This document shows, one piece after another, positions 26,472-35,447 of a stretch of 64,000 nt of DNA; the stretch's first letter is position 1, and each line of letters starts with the position of its first letter. Source of the DNA: RGIG3009 sp045595445 (GTDB lineage: Bacteria > Bacillota > Clostridia > Oscillospirales > Acutalibacteraceae). The notes under the pieces are model-generated. The model was not told the DNA's origin. It saw only the letters and a program-made list of their open reading frames with translations, and made no database searches. Position numbers and translations under genes: made by a program. The stretch spans positions 1-64,000 of the forward strand of contig JAZOAK010000023.1 in the NCBI GenBank assembly GCA_045595445.1, written 5' to 3'.

Positions 26472-26538
26472 TTCTCTCCCCCCTTTTTTGTTCAGTATAG
26501 CGTATTTATAAAAATTTGTCCAGTTGGAGGTTTTTGTC

Positions 26539-27033
26539 ATGAAACGCATTGCCAAATTTGAATCCGTTTCCGAAAAACAGTTTGCCATTGATTTTGAGGA
26601 TTGCTTCGGTACGACCGAAGTTCCCGCCTTGCCGGCGTTGCCCCGCCGCGCAACGGCAGGATCCGCAGGGTACGACTTTTATCTCCCCTGTGCCATTCGT
26701 TTAGAACCGGGTGAGTCGGTTAAAGTACCAACCGGTGTGCGTGCGCGCATTGAGGAGGGATGGGTATTGAAGATCTACCCGCGCAGCGGTTTGGGGTTTA
26801 AGTTCCGCTTGCAGCTTAATAACACCGTCGGCATCATCGACAGCGATTATTACGGTGCCGATAACGAGGGGCACATTCTTATCAAACTCACCAACGATTC
26901 CCGAGAAGGGAAAATCGTCGATCTTCCCGCCGGTGCAGCGTTTGCGCAAGGTGTGTTTGTAGAATACGGCATCACCGAGGACGACGACGTCGCTACAGAA
27001 CGCCACGGCGGATTGGGAAGCACGAGTAAATAA
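26539..27033 (+). CDS. dut: dUTP diphosphatase (trimeric type)
   Basis: Hydrolyses dUTP to dUMP, keeping uracil out of DNA and supplying thymidylate synthesis. At 164 residues, the trimeric dUTPase motifs are all visible: AGYDFYL, PRSGLGFK, GIIDSDYYG and the C-terminal RHGGLGSTSK arm. The N-terminus is some 20 residues longer than short members. TTGGAGG nine bases before ATG 26539 sets the start. Monocistronic, divergent from the Sfp-type gene. Confidence 0.9.
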   Translation: MKRIAKFESVSEKQFAIDFEDCFGTTEVPALPALPRRATAGSAGYDFYLPCAIRLEPGESVKVPTGVRARIEEGWVLKIYPRSGLGFKFRLQLNNTVGIIDSDYYGADNEGHILIKLTNDSREGKIVDLPAGAAFAQGVFVEYGITEDDDVATERHGGLGSTSK

Positions 27034-27044
27034 TTTTGCATAGC

Positions 27045-27075
27045 AAAAGCACCGAGCGATGCTCGGTGCTTTTTT
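27045..27075. terminator. Bidirectional terminator between dut and the glycosidase gene
   Basis: AAAAGCACCGAGC pairs perfectly with GCTCGGTGCTTTT around GAT. Confidence 0.92.
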
Positions 27076-27078
27076 GTG

Positions 27079-28956
27079 TTACAGTTTATCTGCGTAATAG
27101 AAAGTCGCATTGCAGTGACCGACACAATCGGTTGAGCCGGCGATAGGTGTTAACTTCCATCCGTCGGCAACCGTGAAGTTACCGTTCAGATCCTTATCGG
27201 AATAGTTCACCGCCGCAATGACATAGCGCGAGTCATCCACCTTGTGCTGTGTCACACTGAGGTCGGGATGCGGGGTGGTCACGAGCTTCTTTGCCAAGAT
27301 CTTATCGGTAAAGAATTTATAGATTTTATAATAGTCCTCTGCGTAGGCTCCGTAGGTTTCGGCAAGCGTCAGTTCTAACGGCATGTTAAGGAAATACACC
27401 CATCCTTTGCCGTAACGGAAACGCGACATGACAATGTTGCCCTCCTCGTTGTAAACGAGCGGCTCAGCGCCAACCGATTCCACCAAGAGTTCCTGCTCGC
27501 ACTTATACTCTACGTCACCGAATTCAAAGGATGCCGTATGGCTTGTGCGCGAGCGCACGATACCGTTCGAGCGAAGACCGGTATACTCCTCAAAATGGAA
27601 GAAATCACCGCCGTTGTACGAAATGTAGAGGGTGGCACCGTCAGCGACTTTTTCATAGACCTTTTTGAATGCGTACTGATTCATAACCTCCCAGCCGGCA
27701 ATGCAGGGCAGAATATACAGATCGGAATCCGGAATGGAAACAACCTCTGCCTTGTTGTCGGCAACGGCAAAGGATACCTCAATACCCGCCTGCTTACCTA
27801 ACACAAAGGAAGCGGAGGCACAGTTCCAGCGCTCTTGACGCGTTTCCTGTGAGGACGTCAGCACGCACACCGCATCAACATCGCGTTTCGGCAGTTCCTC
27901 AAAGGGGAGCGACTCGATCAATTCACGCATTTCCTTCATCGTTTGCGCTATCGGTCTCGGTTTATCATCGGGAGTGAACAACGACAGATCGCGCTCCATC
28001 ATACCGTGGCAGTACGGCGGCTGCATCAACTCGGAATGGTTAGCACCGCACCACCACATCCAGCCCTTCACACCGTGGACGAAGGAGGATAGAATGTTGA
28101 TCCTGCCGTAATCGGCGGCGATATCTGCATTGGCAAACGCCTGCGAGAAGGTTCCCTGCTCTTGCAAAATCGTGGGTTTGCCGGACAGATCCTCGTAATA
28201 CATACACTGCGCGGTAGCCAGCAACGTGGTACGCATTTGGTTAATCGGTTCAAAATCGTTGTTGACAGACGGAGAGGCGTACGAATGCGGGGTAAGATAA
28301 TCCACGATCTCGCCTTGGTGCTGGATCCACCAGTTCCCGACGTAAGGAGCCAAGCCGTGCATACCCGACGAGATCGGGCGCGTAGGATCTGCCGCGTAAA
28401 TCGCATTGCGAACGTAGGTCAACCAAACATACGCTTCATACGCATTATTCACAGCGCCCAAACAATTCGATTCATTGCCCAAGTCCCACATGACGATATT
28501 TTTGCAATCTTTGACGCCTTCCACAAAGCCCTTGATAAAGCGAGATGCCCACATGAGGACTTCGGGATCGTACAATGCGTTTTTCCCTTCTAACCCGCGC
28601 GGCAAATACAATCTTCCACTCATCCAACCGGTCAAAATGGAAACGACCAATTTAATACCATGTTCCTCACACACCGCCGCAAATTGCTTGAAATTTTCAA
28701 TCTGTTGATAATCGATCCCCTGCACATTGGTCAGCGGTTGCTCGTTATAATCGCAATAACCCTTTTCTTCGCCTTGATAGGCATACACCTTGTAAAACGG
28801 CTGAAAATCGCGCCAGTTCGGGAACACACGCATGTATTTAATGCCGATATCCTCCAGCATTTTGACATCCTTTTTGATTCCCTCAAGGTCAAAATCACGC
28901 CACATATCAATGCCATGTTTTTTATCCCAATAGTTACAGCCCAACATGAATTCCAT
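27079..28956 (-). CDS. Cytoplasmic clan-A glycoside hydrolase with trimerisation-like domain
   Basis: A 625-residue hydrolase without signal peptide. The N-terminal TIM barrel (about 1-350) has the clan GH-A pair: acid/base E162 in WDLGNESN and nucleophile E266 in LQEQGTFS. Residues about 360-560 resemble the glutamine-amidotransferase-like trimerisation domain of GH42-type enzymes, and a small beta domain ends the protein. The barrel recalls GH5-like mannosidases/mannanases, but specificity is not readable. As last gene of the activase-GRE-kinase-isomerase run, it probably frees the sugar that the others metabolise from an imported glycoside. Confidence 0.85.
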   Translation of the reverse strand: MEFMLGCNYWDKKHGIDMWRDFDLEGIKKDVKMLEDIGIKYMRVFPNWRDFQPFYKVYAYQGEEKGYCDYNEQPLTNVQGIDYQQIENFKQFAAVCEEHGIKLVVSILTGWMSGRLYLPRGLEGKNALYDPEVLMWASRFIKGFVEGVKDCKNIVMWDLGNESNCLGAVNNAYEAYVWLTYVRNAIYAADPTRPISSGMHGLAPYVGNWWIQHQGEIVDYLTPHSYASPSVNNDFEPINQMRTTLLATAQCMYYEDLSGKPTILQEQGTFSQAFANADIAADYGRINILSSFVHGVKGWMWWCGANHSELMQPPYCHGMMERDLSLFTPDDKPRPIAQTMKEMRELIESLPFEELPKRDVDAVCVLTSSQETRQERWNCASASFVLGKQAGIEVSFAVADNKAEVVSIPDSDLYILPCIAGWEVMNQYAFKKVYEKVADGATLYISYNGGDFFHFEEYTGLRSNGIVRSRTSHTASFEFGDVEYKCEQELLVESVGAEPLVYNEEGNIVMSRFRYGKGWVYFLNMPLELTLAETYGAYAEDYYKIYKFFTDKILAKKLVTTPHPDLSVTQHKVDDSRYVIAAVNYSDKDLNGNFTVADGWKLTPIAGSTDCVGHCNATFYYADKL

Positions 28957-28972
28957 TGTAATCACCCTTCCT

Positions 28973-30034
28973 TTATCCTTGCACAGGAGGCAGACACGCC
29001 ACGACTGTGACAGTGCCCTGTGCTTTCAATTCGGTTTTGCTTGCGCTGTGCGGCAGAAAGAAATAGTCACCACGGCGCACGGCTTGTTCCTTGCCGTTGC
29101 AACAAACGGCTCCCTCGCCCTCGGTCACCATATAGACCGCGGGCTTTTTGATTAATTCCATACCCGACTTTTTCACCGTGTATCGTTCCACGGCAAAACA
29201 CGGTGTATCCTCATACGTGATGAGCGCTTCGGCGATGATACCATCCGTTTCGTACAAAACTTTTGGTTGCTTACGACCTTTAGCGATCGCCGCATCTCCC
29301 CAAAGGGAAAAATCAAACACATCCAGCGCCGTATCCGCATCCAGACCAATGTACATTTCCCAGTCATTCAAGCGGTAATCACCGCAATAATATTCCGGCT
29401 GGATGGTAAAATCGGTCGGTTCTTGAACCTCCAGTATCAGACACCCACTGCCGATGGCGTGCGCCATCTTTGCCGGCACGAAAAAGACGTCACCGGGTTT
29501 GACGGGAATTCGATTGAGCAGCCGTTCCATCGCGTTTTTGTCGGTATTGCTTGCCTCGACCGCCGCTTTAAACTCCTCTTTCGTGTACTCTTTGTTAAAA
29601 CCAAAATACAAACACGCATCCTTGCGGCATCCGAGCACGATCCACGACTCGGCTTTGCCATAGTCACTACTGAAATACTTGCGTGAAAACGCTTTGTCCG
29701 GGTGTGCTTGAGCCGGCAGGCGAATCGCACTGTCCAACACCTTTGTCAGCACACCGAACTCCTTGCGGTCGCCCAACAAATCATTCGCGTGATCCCGCAA
29801 CAGATCGTCAAAATACAGATCGGTGTCTCGAATTTGGGAAACACCTTCTTTTTCGCCCTTGCTGATTTTGTTGATCGCTTTCACCGAAGAAGCGACCCAC
29901 TCCTCCGGCTCAAAGCCGTCCGTAGAGTCGTCGCCAAAGAAATCGGCAAACAGCGCACCGCCGGTGTATACACGACCAACTCGGTTTTTCTCGAAAAAGA
30001 TCGGTTCTTGAAGAATCTGTTTAATATCTGCCAC
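28973..30034 (-). CDS. manA: Mannose-6-phosphate isomerase, class I
   Basis: A zinc enzyme of 353 residues interconverting mannose 6-phosphate and fructose 6-phosphate. The cupin metal ligands are visible: Q109/H111 in QAHPDK, E129 in AESWIVL and H192 in AHAIGSG. The flanking EVQEPTDFT text is typical. GTG is the start codon, with AGGGGGG upstream. It is 12 bases from the FGGY kinase and 16 from the hydrolase, clearly one operon. Its presence suggests that a mannose-configured or related hexose phosphate arises in this pathway, though relatives may isomerise other sugar phosphates. Confidence 0.9.
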   Translation of the reverse strand: MADIKQILQEPIFFEKNRVGRVYTGGALFADFFGDDSTDGFEPEEWVASSVKAINKISKGEKEGVSQIRDTDLYFDDLLRDHANDLLGDRKEFGVLTKVLDSAIRLPAQAHPDKAFSRKYFSSDYGKAESWIVLGCRKDACLYFGFNKEYTKEEFKAAVEASNTDKNAMERLLNRIPVKPGDVFFVPAKMAHAIGSGCLILEVQEPTDFTIQPEYYCGDYRLNDWEMYIGLDADTALDVFDFSLWGDAAIAKGRKQPKVLYETDGIIAEALITYEDTPCFAVERYTVKKSGMELIKKPAVYMVTEGEGAVCCNGKEQAVRRGDYFFLPHSASKTELKAQGTVTVVACLPPVQG

Positions 30035-30046
30035 TGCTCTGCCCCC

Positions 30047-31408
30047 CTATTCTTCGTATTGTATCAGCTTGGAAGCTGCTTGCATACTGTCGTACACACC
30101 CGCCGCAACCAGTGCGGAAAGTGACGCGCCAAACGCCGCTTCTTCCCGATTAGCGGGAATGACCATTTTTAAGCCGAAGGTTTTCTCAAACCGCTGCCGC
30201 AGCGCTTTGTTGTTGCGCACACCGTTGCCGGAGCCGACCATACGGTTTCTTTCGGTGGACAGTTCGGGGCGCATCGCCGCATACAGCTCGTACAACTCGT
30301 CGGCGATCCCCTGCATAAAGCCGTCGCAAAGAGCCGCCATTGTCAGATTATCCACACTAATATTGGCGATTCCGCCGCGTTCTTTGGGATTGGTTCTTGT
30401 GCCGCTGAACAGCGTGCTGACCTTGAGCGGATCGGCGGAACTCACAAAGCCCTCCATCAGCTTGTCCATGGCGGGATAGGCACTTTTGATTTCCGTCCCC
30501 GACACGGCCGTTGCAATTTCTCTGAACAACTTTTCCAGCATCGCATAGGAGCGGCCGCCGCAAAGCGACGAGCCGGCAAGCAAATAGGAACCGAGCATCA
30601 ACGGACGGCAATCCAGTTCCTTATTGTTTGAGCGCTTATCGGTAAAACAGGAGATCTGACTGCCGGTGCCGACGTTCACGAGAAGACTGTGCTCCGGATC
30701 GGCAACCGAGCCGAGAAAGCTTGCTTGATTATCGCCGATCGCCACACAAACGGGAATACCATTATAGTATCCCATGACCTCAAAATCGGGAGTGGCTTTG
30801 GGGAACATCGCATAATCTAAACCGAGCGCTTCCACCGCGACTTTGTCATACGTGTTGGTCGCCGTATCAAATAAACCCAGACTCGCTGCATCCGACGAAT
30901 GAAGCACGGGACTTGTCTTGCCCGTAAGATGTAAAACTGCCAAATCGTGTATCGTACAGAACCCTACCGCCGTTTCCGGCACGCATCCGTTGACCGTGTC
31001 ATAAAAATACGTAACTGCGCCGTAGCCGGTAGCCAAAGCATACCCGGTCTTTTCACTCATATATTCCGCGTAGGTTTTTCCGTCTTGATACGGCTGATCT
31101 CCCCTGCCGTCCTGCCAAATGGCAAGCGGACTGACCGGCTTTCCGTCTTTATCGATATACACGATACCGTGCATTTGACCGGTCACACCGATAGACGTGA
31201 TCGACAACTGCTTTGATAAAAGCTCTTGCAAGACCGTATCCACCAGTGTTAATAACCGAGCGGGGTCTTGGATCTTTTCAAAGCTGTTGTCTGTTGGAAG
31301 AAAGGTGTCGTTTGCAAGAGTACGCGAGCACACGATTTCCCCGGTTTTTGCATTATGGAGAATACCGCACACCGAAGTAGTGCCGATATCCAAACCGATT
31401 GCATACAT
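30047..31408 (-). CDS. FGGY-family carbohydrate kinase (sedoheptulokinase-like)
   Basis: A 453-residue ATP-dependent sugar kinase. The N-terminal phosphate loop is GLDIGTTSVCG; VTGQMHGI and the DNQASFLGSV/NVGTGSQIS blocks fit the FGGY fold. GQMHG recalls xylulokinases and sedoheptulokinases rather than glycerol kinase, but the substrate is open. The ATG at 31408 has GAGG eight bases upstream; an open frame of 30 extra codons runs back into the glycyl radical gene. It likely phosphorylates either the sugar released by the hydrolase or the product of the glycyl radical enzyme. Confidence 0.87.
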   Translation of the reverse strand: MYAIGLDIGTTSVCGILHNAKTGEIVCSRTLANDTFLPTDNSFEKIQDPARLLTLVDTVLQELLSKQLSITSIGVTGQMHGIVYIDKDGKPVSPLAIWQDGRGDQPYQDGKTYAEYMSEKTGYALATGYGAVTYFYDTVNGCVPETAVGFCTIHDLAVLHLTGKTSPVLHSSDAASLGLFDTATNTYDKVAVEALGLDYAMFPKATPDFEVMGYYNGIPVCVAIGDNQASFLGSVADPEHSLLVNVGTGSQISCFTDKRSNNKELDCRPLMLGSYLLAGSSLCGGRSYAMLEKLFREIATAVSGTEIKSAYPAMDKLMEGFVSSADPLKVSTLFSGTRTNPKERGGIANISVDNLTMAALCDGFMQGIADELYELYAAMRPELSTERNRMVGSGNGVRNNKALRQRFEKTFGLKMVIPANREEAAFGASLSALVAAGVYDSMQAASKLIQYEE

Positions 31409-31418
31409 AGTCAGCGCC

Positions 31419-33776
31419 TCACATTTCAGTAGAGTGGGGATCCAATCGCTTAATAATATCCTGCTGAATAGCGGGCGACAGATCCAAGAAATTAACAAAC
31501 GTGCCGTGTATTCTCATGATATACACACCGTTCGGCGCATATTTTTTCGGATCGGCCAATACTTTACGAAGCGTGTCGGGCGTGGTAACGTTCACGTACA
31601 GATAGAACGGTGATACCCGATCTTTCATCTCGGCGTTAAAGAACAAGGGCTTTATCACACGGTTGGCAAAATCCGTCCCTTTCCCCTCAAACGTGTCAGC
31701 GGTGAAATATTTGGGATCAATGCCCAAATGCGACGCATACCCGCCGCCCATTTTCTCAAAGGGAAGTTTCATATTGGAAAGAATACGAAAGCCCATACCC
31801 CCGCTCGCTTCGCCGTAGAGCGGATCGACGCCGTAGTTAAGCTGTTCACGTGCGTGTCTGCCGTCGGGCGTTGCGGCAACCCAATAGCCGTAGGTCAAGT
31901 GCGTAGTCGGACTTGCCCAGTCTGCACGGAAGGGATTGCCCAAATAGTTTTTGTGCGCCGCCACCATATCTGAAATGCGGTTCGCGATCTGAGCTGCTTC
32001 GTTGTCCACGACCGCTATGTTGTTACCGAATTTCGGCGCGGCTTTCAAGAACGCGTGCAGGTCCTCATATCCCACAAAATCACATTTGAGTGCTTCAATC
32101 AACTTGTCAGCGTCTTCGGGACGCTCAGCAAGCAACTTGTCAATGGCGACAAAGGAATCTGCCATCACGCTGAGTCCGTGAATCAGGCACCCGCTGCCGT
32201 TGTACGGTGTTCCTTGGTGCACCGTATCGCGCATATCGTACCCTGAGGACACGCCGCCCATAAAGCAGCTGAGGAACGGGACCGGCAGTTCGCTGATGGC
32301 CTCGGAATCGCCGTTCGCCGCCTCGCACATCAAGTCCACGTAATGCTCGCAAGTGGTATAGAAAATATCGCGAATGTTACTCAACAGTGTGACACTGTCA
32401 ACCGGTGCGGTTTCTTCAATCACCTTGTCGGTGATCATCGATCTACCGCCGTTTAAGCACAGTTCCAAAATTTTGGGCATATTCAACCAACTGTTGGTAG
32501 TATTGCCGTTATCCTTACCCATAATGAGCGGCTCCTGACAGCCCGCCACCGAGTAATCTGCCAAATCGTCTTCTGCCACTTTGCGTCTACGCAACAACTC
32601 AAACACCGAGTCGTCGTTAAACAGCGACGGTGTCAATACACCGGGGGAGAAGAAGAAACGACCCAACTCCTCATACACCTTGGCAGGGGTGTTTTTATGA
32701 AGTTTTACCGACAAGATCGGTTGCGGCAGGTTCATGTCAAAATACGCATCCAACAGCGCGTACGAGGTCGGATTTGTCAAATCGTTCCCCTTTTCGTCGC
32801 GCCCGGATACGATGAGGTTTTGCGAGATCGCCCAGCTGCGGTCGCCGACGTTAAAAAAGACAAGGAAATGTTTAAGCAACGCCGCCGCATCCTGGCGAGA
32901 AAGACCTTCCTTGGCACGATACGGTTCAAAAATGCGATCGGCATTACCGACTGAGAAGGCAAACGGGTTGGGGGCTTGTTCCAAGCACATCAATTCCCAC
33001 AACAGCATATAACACTGGATAGCTTCAAACAACGTGTCACAACCGTTGTATGGGATTTTACGCAATGTTGCCGCCAAATGCTCAAATTCCTGCTTGCGCT
33101 CGCCGATTGCTTTGCTCGCTTTTTGATCCGCGAGAATGGCATAGCGTTCACCGAGAATCAGCGCACAGCCGAGCGCCACCTTGAACGCTTCGTAGTTATC
33201 CTTCTTGGTTGGTTCGGTTTCGTCGAGAATCTTTCGATCCAGTTCTTCCAAAACGGCTTTTAGTCCGTATTTGAGAACCGGACGGAAATCGGGAATGATA
33301 TGTCCCGTCACCTGCTCGATGAAAAAGGCGACCTCTTCGGTATAGGACTCAAAGCGGTCATACATCGCCGTCAATCGCTTGACGTACGCCGTGTTTTTGG
33401 AAAACTCGCGCACCCGCTCAATGCGCTCTTTTGTAAATTCCGCATTCGGCTCAATATCACCGTACACAGCGGTCGGGTCACAGTAGCCCGAAAACGTTTC
33501 GACTTGAAAAGCCGGATTGATCAGCGCGTAACTGCGTGCAAAGGCATCCGACTGGCTGCCCGCAAAGATCGCGTGATCGCTGATGCCGATCGGCAACTCC
33601 TTAACAATGGCTTCGAGTTCCTTGGCAGCGCGCATTTCCTTGGAAAGACCTTTCAGTTCCTCCGCTTTGTTGCAGACGATTTCTCTCGTCAGAAACCATC
33701 CGTCCAATCGTTGTTTGGCGCGTTCCTCCTTGAATAATGCTTTTGCCAACGTGGTAACTGTTTGTGCCGAATACAT
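31419..33776 (-). CDS. Glycyl radical enzyme with atypical radical loop
   Basis: A 785-residue member of the pyruvate formate-lyase/eliminase superfamily. The thiyl-radical Cys is C413 in AGCQEPLIMG, with the Cys-x-Glu arrangement (E415) of eliminase-type enzymes rather than the paired Cys of pyruvate formate-lyase. The family block ATPDGRHAREQL lies at 635-646. The C-terminal radical site reads MRIHGTFVNF with the candidate glycyl radical at G758. Most family members have R-V-x-G-Y/F there, so His757 and Thr759 are unusual. The activase gene is 11 bases upstream, and kinase, isomerase and hydrolase follow. Probably a cytosolic anaerobic C-O or C-C cleaving enzyme for a sugar-like substrate; the reaction is not predictable from this window. 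Confidence 0.9.
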   Translation of the reverse strand: MYSAQTVTTLAKALFKEERAKQRLDGWFLTREIVCNKAEELKGLSKEMRAAKELEAIVKELPIGISDHAIFAGSQSDAFARSYALINPAFQVETFSGYCDPTAVYGDIEPNAEFTKERIERVREFSKNTAYVKRLTAMYDRFESYTEEVAFFIEQVTGHIIPDFRPVLKYGLKAVLEELDRKILDETEPTKKDNYEAFKVALGCALILGERYAILADQKASKAIGERKQEFEHLAATLRKIPYNGCDTLFEAIQCYMLLWELMCLEQAPNPFAFSVGNADRIFEPYRAKEGLSRQDAAALLKHFLVFFNVGDRSWAISQNLIVSGRDEKGNDLTNPTSYALLDAYFDMNLPQPILSVKLHKNTPAKVYEELGRFFFSPGVLTPSLFNDDSVFELLRRRKVAEDDLADYSVAGCQEPLIMGKDNGNTTNSWLNMPKILELCLNGGRSMITDKVIEETAPVDSVTLLSNIRDIFYTTCEHYVDLMCEAANGDSEAISELPVPFLSCFMGGVSSGYDMRDTVHQGTPYNGSGCLIHGLSVMADSFVAIDKLLAERPEDADKLIEALKCDFVGYEDLHAFLKAAPKFGNNIAVVDNEAAQIANRISDMVAAHKNYLGNPFRADWASPTTHLTYGYWVAATPDGRHAREQLNYGVDPLYGEASGGMGFRILSNMKLPFEKMGGGYASHLGIDPKYFTADTFEGKGTDFANRVIKPLFFNAEMKDRVSPFYLYVNVTTPDTLRKVLADPKKYAPNGVYIMRIHGTFVNFLDLSPAIQQDIIKRLDPHSTEM

Positions 33777-33787
33777 GCTTATTCCTC

Positions 33788-34510
33788 CTATGTATGAATA
33801 ACAGTAATGCCAATCAACTTCAGTTGTTGTTCAAAATTCGTTCGTTCCTCACGGCTTACAAACGCGTTTTCCATGGTATACGTTAAGCCGCATTTTGCCC
33901 ACTTATCTTTGCCGTATTCGTGGTACGATAAGATCTCCACGCGAAAGCGATCAGTATCTAAACATTTGAAAAAATCCAGAAACCCGTCGATGCTTTCACG
34001 ATCATTATTCACACCACCGATGAACGGAATGCGCACAAGCAGATCCTTCCCCTGTGCGATTGCCAAACGAATGTTATCTTTTACCGCATCATTCGGCAAT
34101 CCGGTAAAGTGTTTGTGCTTATTGCTTAATGGGTGCTTAAAATCGATAATCAGGTGATCAATCCAACAAAACAGATCGCCTAACCGACGGTAAGTGCCGT
34201 TGGTCTCCATCGCGGTGTTGATGCCATTTTCCGACAGCCCCCGCAGTACCTCCGCCAATTCCACGGATTGTTGCGTTGCCTCACCGCCGGTGAAAGTAAC
34301 ACCGCCGCCGTCAAAAAACATTGGCTTTGACGATATCGCCTCCGAAACAAGTTCGCTCGGTGTCATGACAGTGTACGTTCCCACGCTCGTCGACATCCCC
34401 TCCGGATTGGAGCACCACGGGCAGTGCATATTACAACCTTTCAAGTGATAGACCAGTCGATTACCCGGTCCATCCTGCGAATAATTAAATCCTTTTTGAA
34501 AAATGTTCAC
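33788..34510 (-). CDS. Glycyl radical enzyme activase (radical SAM)
   Basis: A 240-residue radical SAM protein. The cluster motif is C26-x3-C30-x2-C33 in GCNMHCPWC, followed by the SAM-binding TGGEA. It generates the glycyl radical on its partner enzyme. After the cluster loop the sequence goes directly to YTVMTPSELVSE, without the ferredoxin-like insert carrying extra 4Fe-4S clusters that many eliminase activases have; it is thus of the compact pyruvate formate-lyase activase build. GTG at 34510 is the start, preceded by GGAGGAAGG. First gene of the operon, divergent from the AraC regulator. Confidence 0.92.
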   Translation of the reverse strand: MNIFQKGFNYSQDGPGNRLVYHLKGCNMHCPWCSNPEGMSTSVGTYTVMTPSELVSEAISSKPMFFDGGGVTFTGGEATQQSVELAEVLRGLSENGINTAMETNGTYRRLGDLFCWIDHLIIDFKHPLSNKHKHFTGLPNDAVKDNIRLAIAQGKDLLVRIPFIGGVNNDRESIDGFLDFFKCLDTDRFRVEILSYHEYGKDKWAKCGLTYTMENAFVSREERTNFEQQLKLIGITVIHT

Positions 34511-34562
34511 AGGCCTTCCTCCAATTAGTTTTATCGTACACCAAAGGATATTGCGTTGGGAA

Positions 34563-34591
34563 TTGACAAAAGGGATAAATAGATGTAAAAT
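34563..34591 (+). promoter_or_regulatory. Promoter of the AraC-family gene
   Basis: -35 TTGACA (34563-34568), 17-base spacer, -10 TAAAAT (34586-34591). On the opposite strand I find no good -35 for the activase operon, which fits activator-dependent transcription by the divergent AraC protein. Confidence 0.7.
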
Positions 34592-34620
34592 AAAGCAAAT
34601 CCGTTCTCGAGGTGTATACT

Positions 34621-35409
34621 GTGAAAACGATCTTTTCAACCGCATCCGTTCATCACATTACCGAAGCAAACATCAATTATTACGCCACTCCGTTCGTTCA
34701 TCCGACGCGCACCATGAGCGAGCACGATTTTATTTACCTCTTGCAAGGGGAATGGCAATTCGGACAAAATAGCGAAACGTACACGTTGAAAAAAGATACC
34801 TTGCTGATCTTAAGCGCGGGAAACCGGCATTACGGTCTCGCCCCCTGCTCCCCCGGTACCAAAACCATGTATTTTCACGCGACCTGTGAGTCTGGGGACG
34901 TTTCCGCCATTGATATGCCGCCTCCCGCCATTGCGGCATGCATTGACGCTTCAACAAATAAAAGCATCAAGCATTACGTATCCCATATCGTAAACAACAA
35001 ATTGTCCGGCAATCAACGCAAGGCGGATCTCTATTTTGAATTGCTCTTGTGTGAGTTAACAGAAACGGCGCACGATTCCGCCGATTACGCCGTTGCCGAG
35101 CGCATTGAAAAGATCATTTTAGCCAATCCCGAACGGTTTTTCTCGAACAAGGAACTGGCGAACGCCGCATGCGTATCACTCAAGACGGCTGAAACAAAGT
35201 TCAAGCAAAAATTCGGTGTCACTATCCACCAATACTCCTTAAACTATAAGATTAATGAAGCCATCTCCTATTTTGAAACGTTCCCAAACATCAGTATCAA
35301 AGAAACCGCCTTAAACTTAGGATTTTACGACGAATACCATTTCAGCAAGCAGTTCCGAAAAATAACCGGTATTTGCCCATCTGCTTACAGAAAACAGTAT
35401 AAAAAATAA
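34621..35409 (+). CDS. AraC-family transcriptional regulator
   Basis: A 262-residue regulator. An N-terminal cupin-like sensing domain (LLQGEWQFGQNSETYTLKKD, SAGNRHYGL) precedes two helix-turn-helix units in the last 100 residues (NKELANAACVSLKTAETKFK and ETALNLGFYDEYHFSKQFRK). GTG 34621 follows GAGG by eight bases; GTG 34612 overlaps that site. The shared 110-base divergent region with the activase operon makes that operon the likely target, with a carbohydrate ligand as inducer by family analogy. Confidence 0.92.
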   Translation: MKTIFSTASVHHITEANINYYATPFVHPTRTMSEHDFIYLLQGEWQFGQNSETYTLKKDTLLILSAGNRHYGLAPCSPGTKTMYFHATCESGDVSAIDMPPPAIAACIDASTNKSIKHYVSHIVNNKLSGNQRKADLYFELLLCELTETAHDSADYAVAERIEKIILANPERFFSNKELANAACVSLKTAETKFKQKFGVTIHQYSLNYKINEAISYFETFPNISIKETALNLGFYDEYHFSKQFRKITGICPSAYRKQYKK

Positions 35410-35411
35410 AC

Positions 35412-35447
35412 GATCCCCGAGCCGGTTTGGCTCGGGGATCTTCTTAA
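35412..35447. terminator. Bidirectional terminator between araC-type gene and gpsA
   Basis: GATCCCCGAGCC (35412-35423) pairs with GGCTCGGGGATC (35429-35440), followed by TTCTT. Confidence 0.85.

Noticed and set aside
31419..33776. Pyruvate formate-lyase assignment of the glycyl radical enzyme
   Set aside because: It has a single active-site Cys followed by x-Glu instead of adjacent cysteines, and an atypical glycyl loop.
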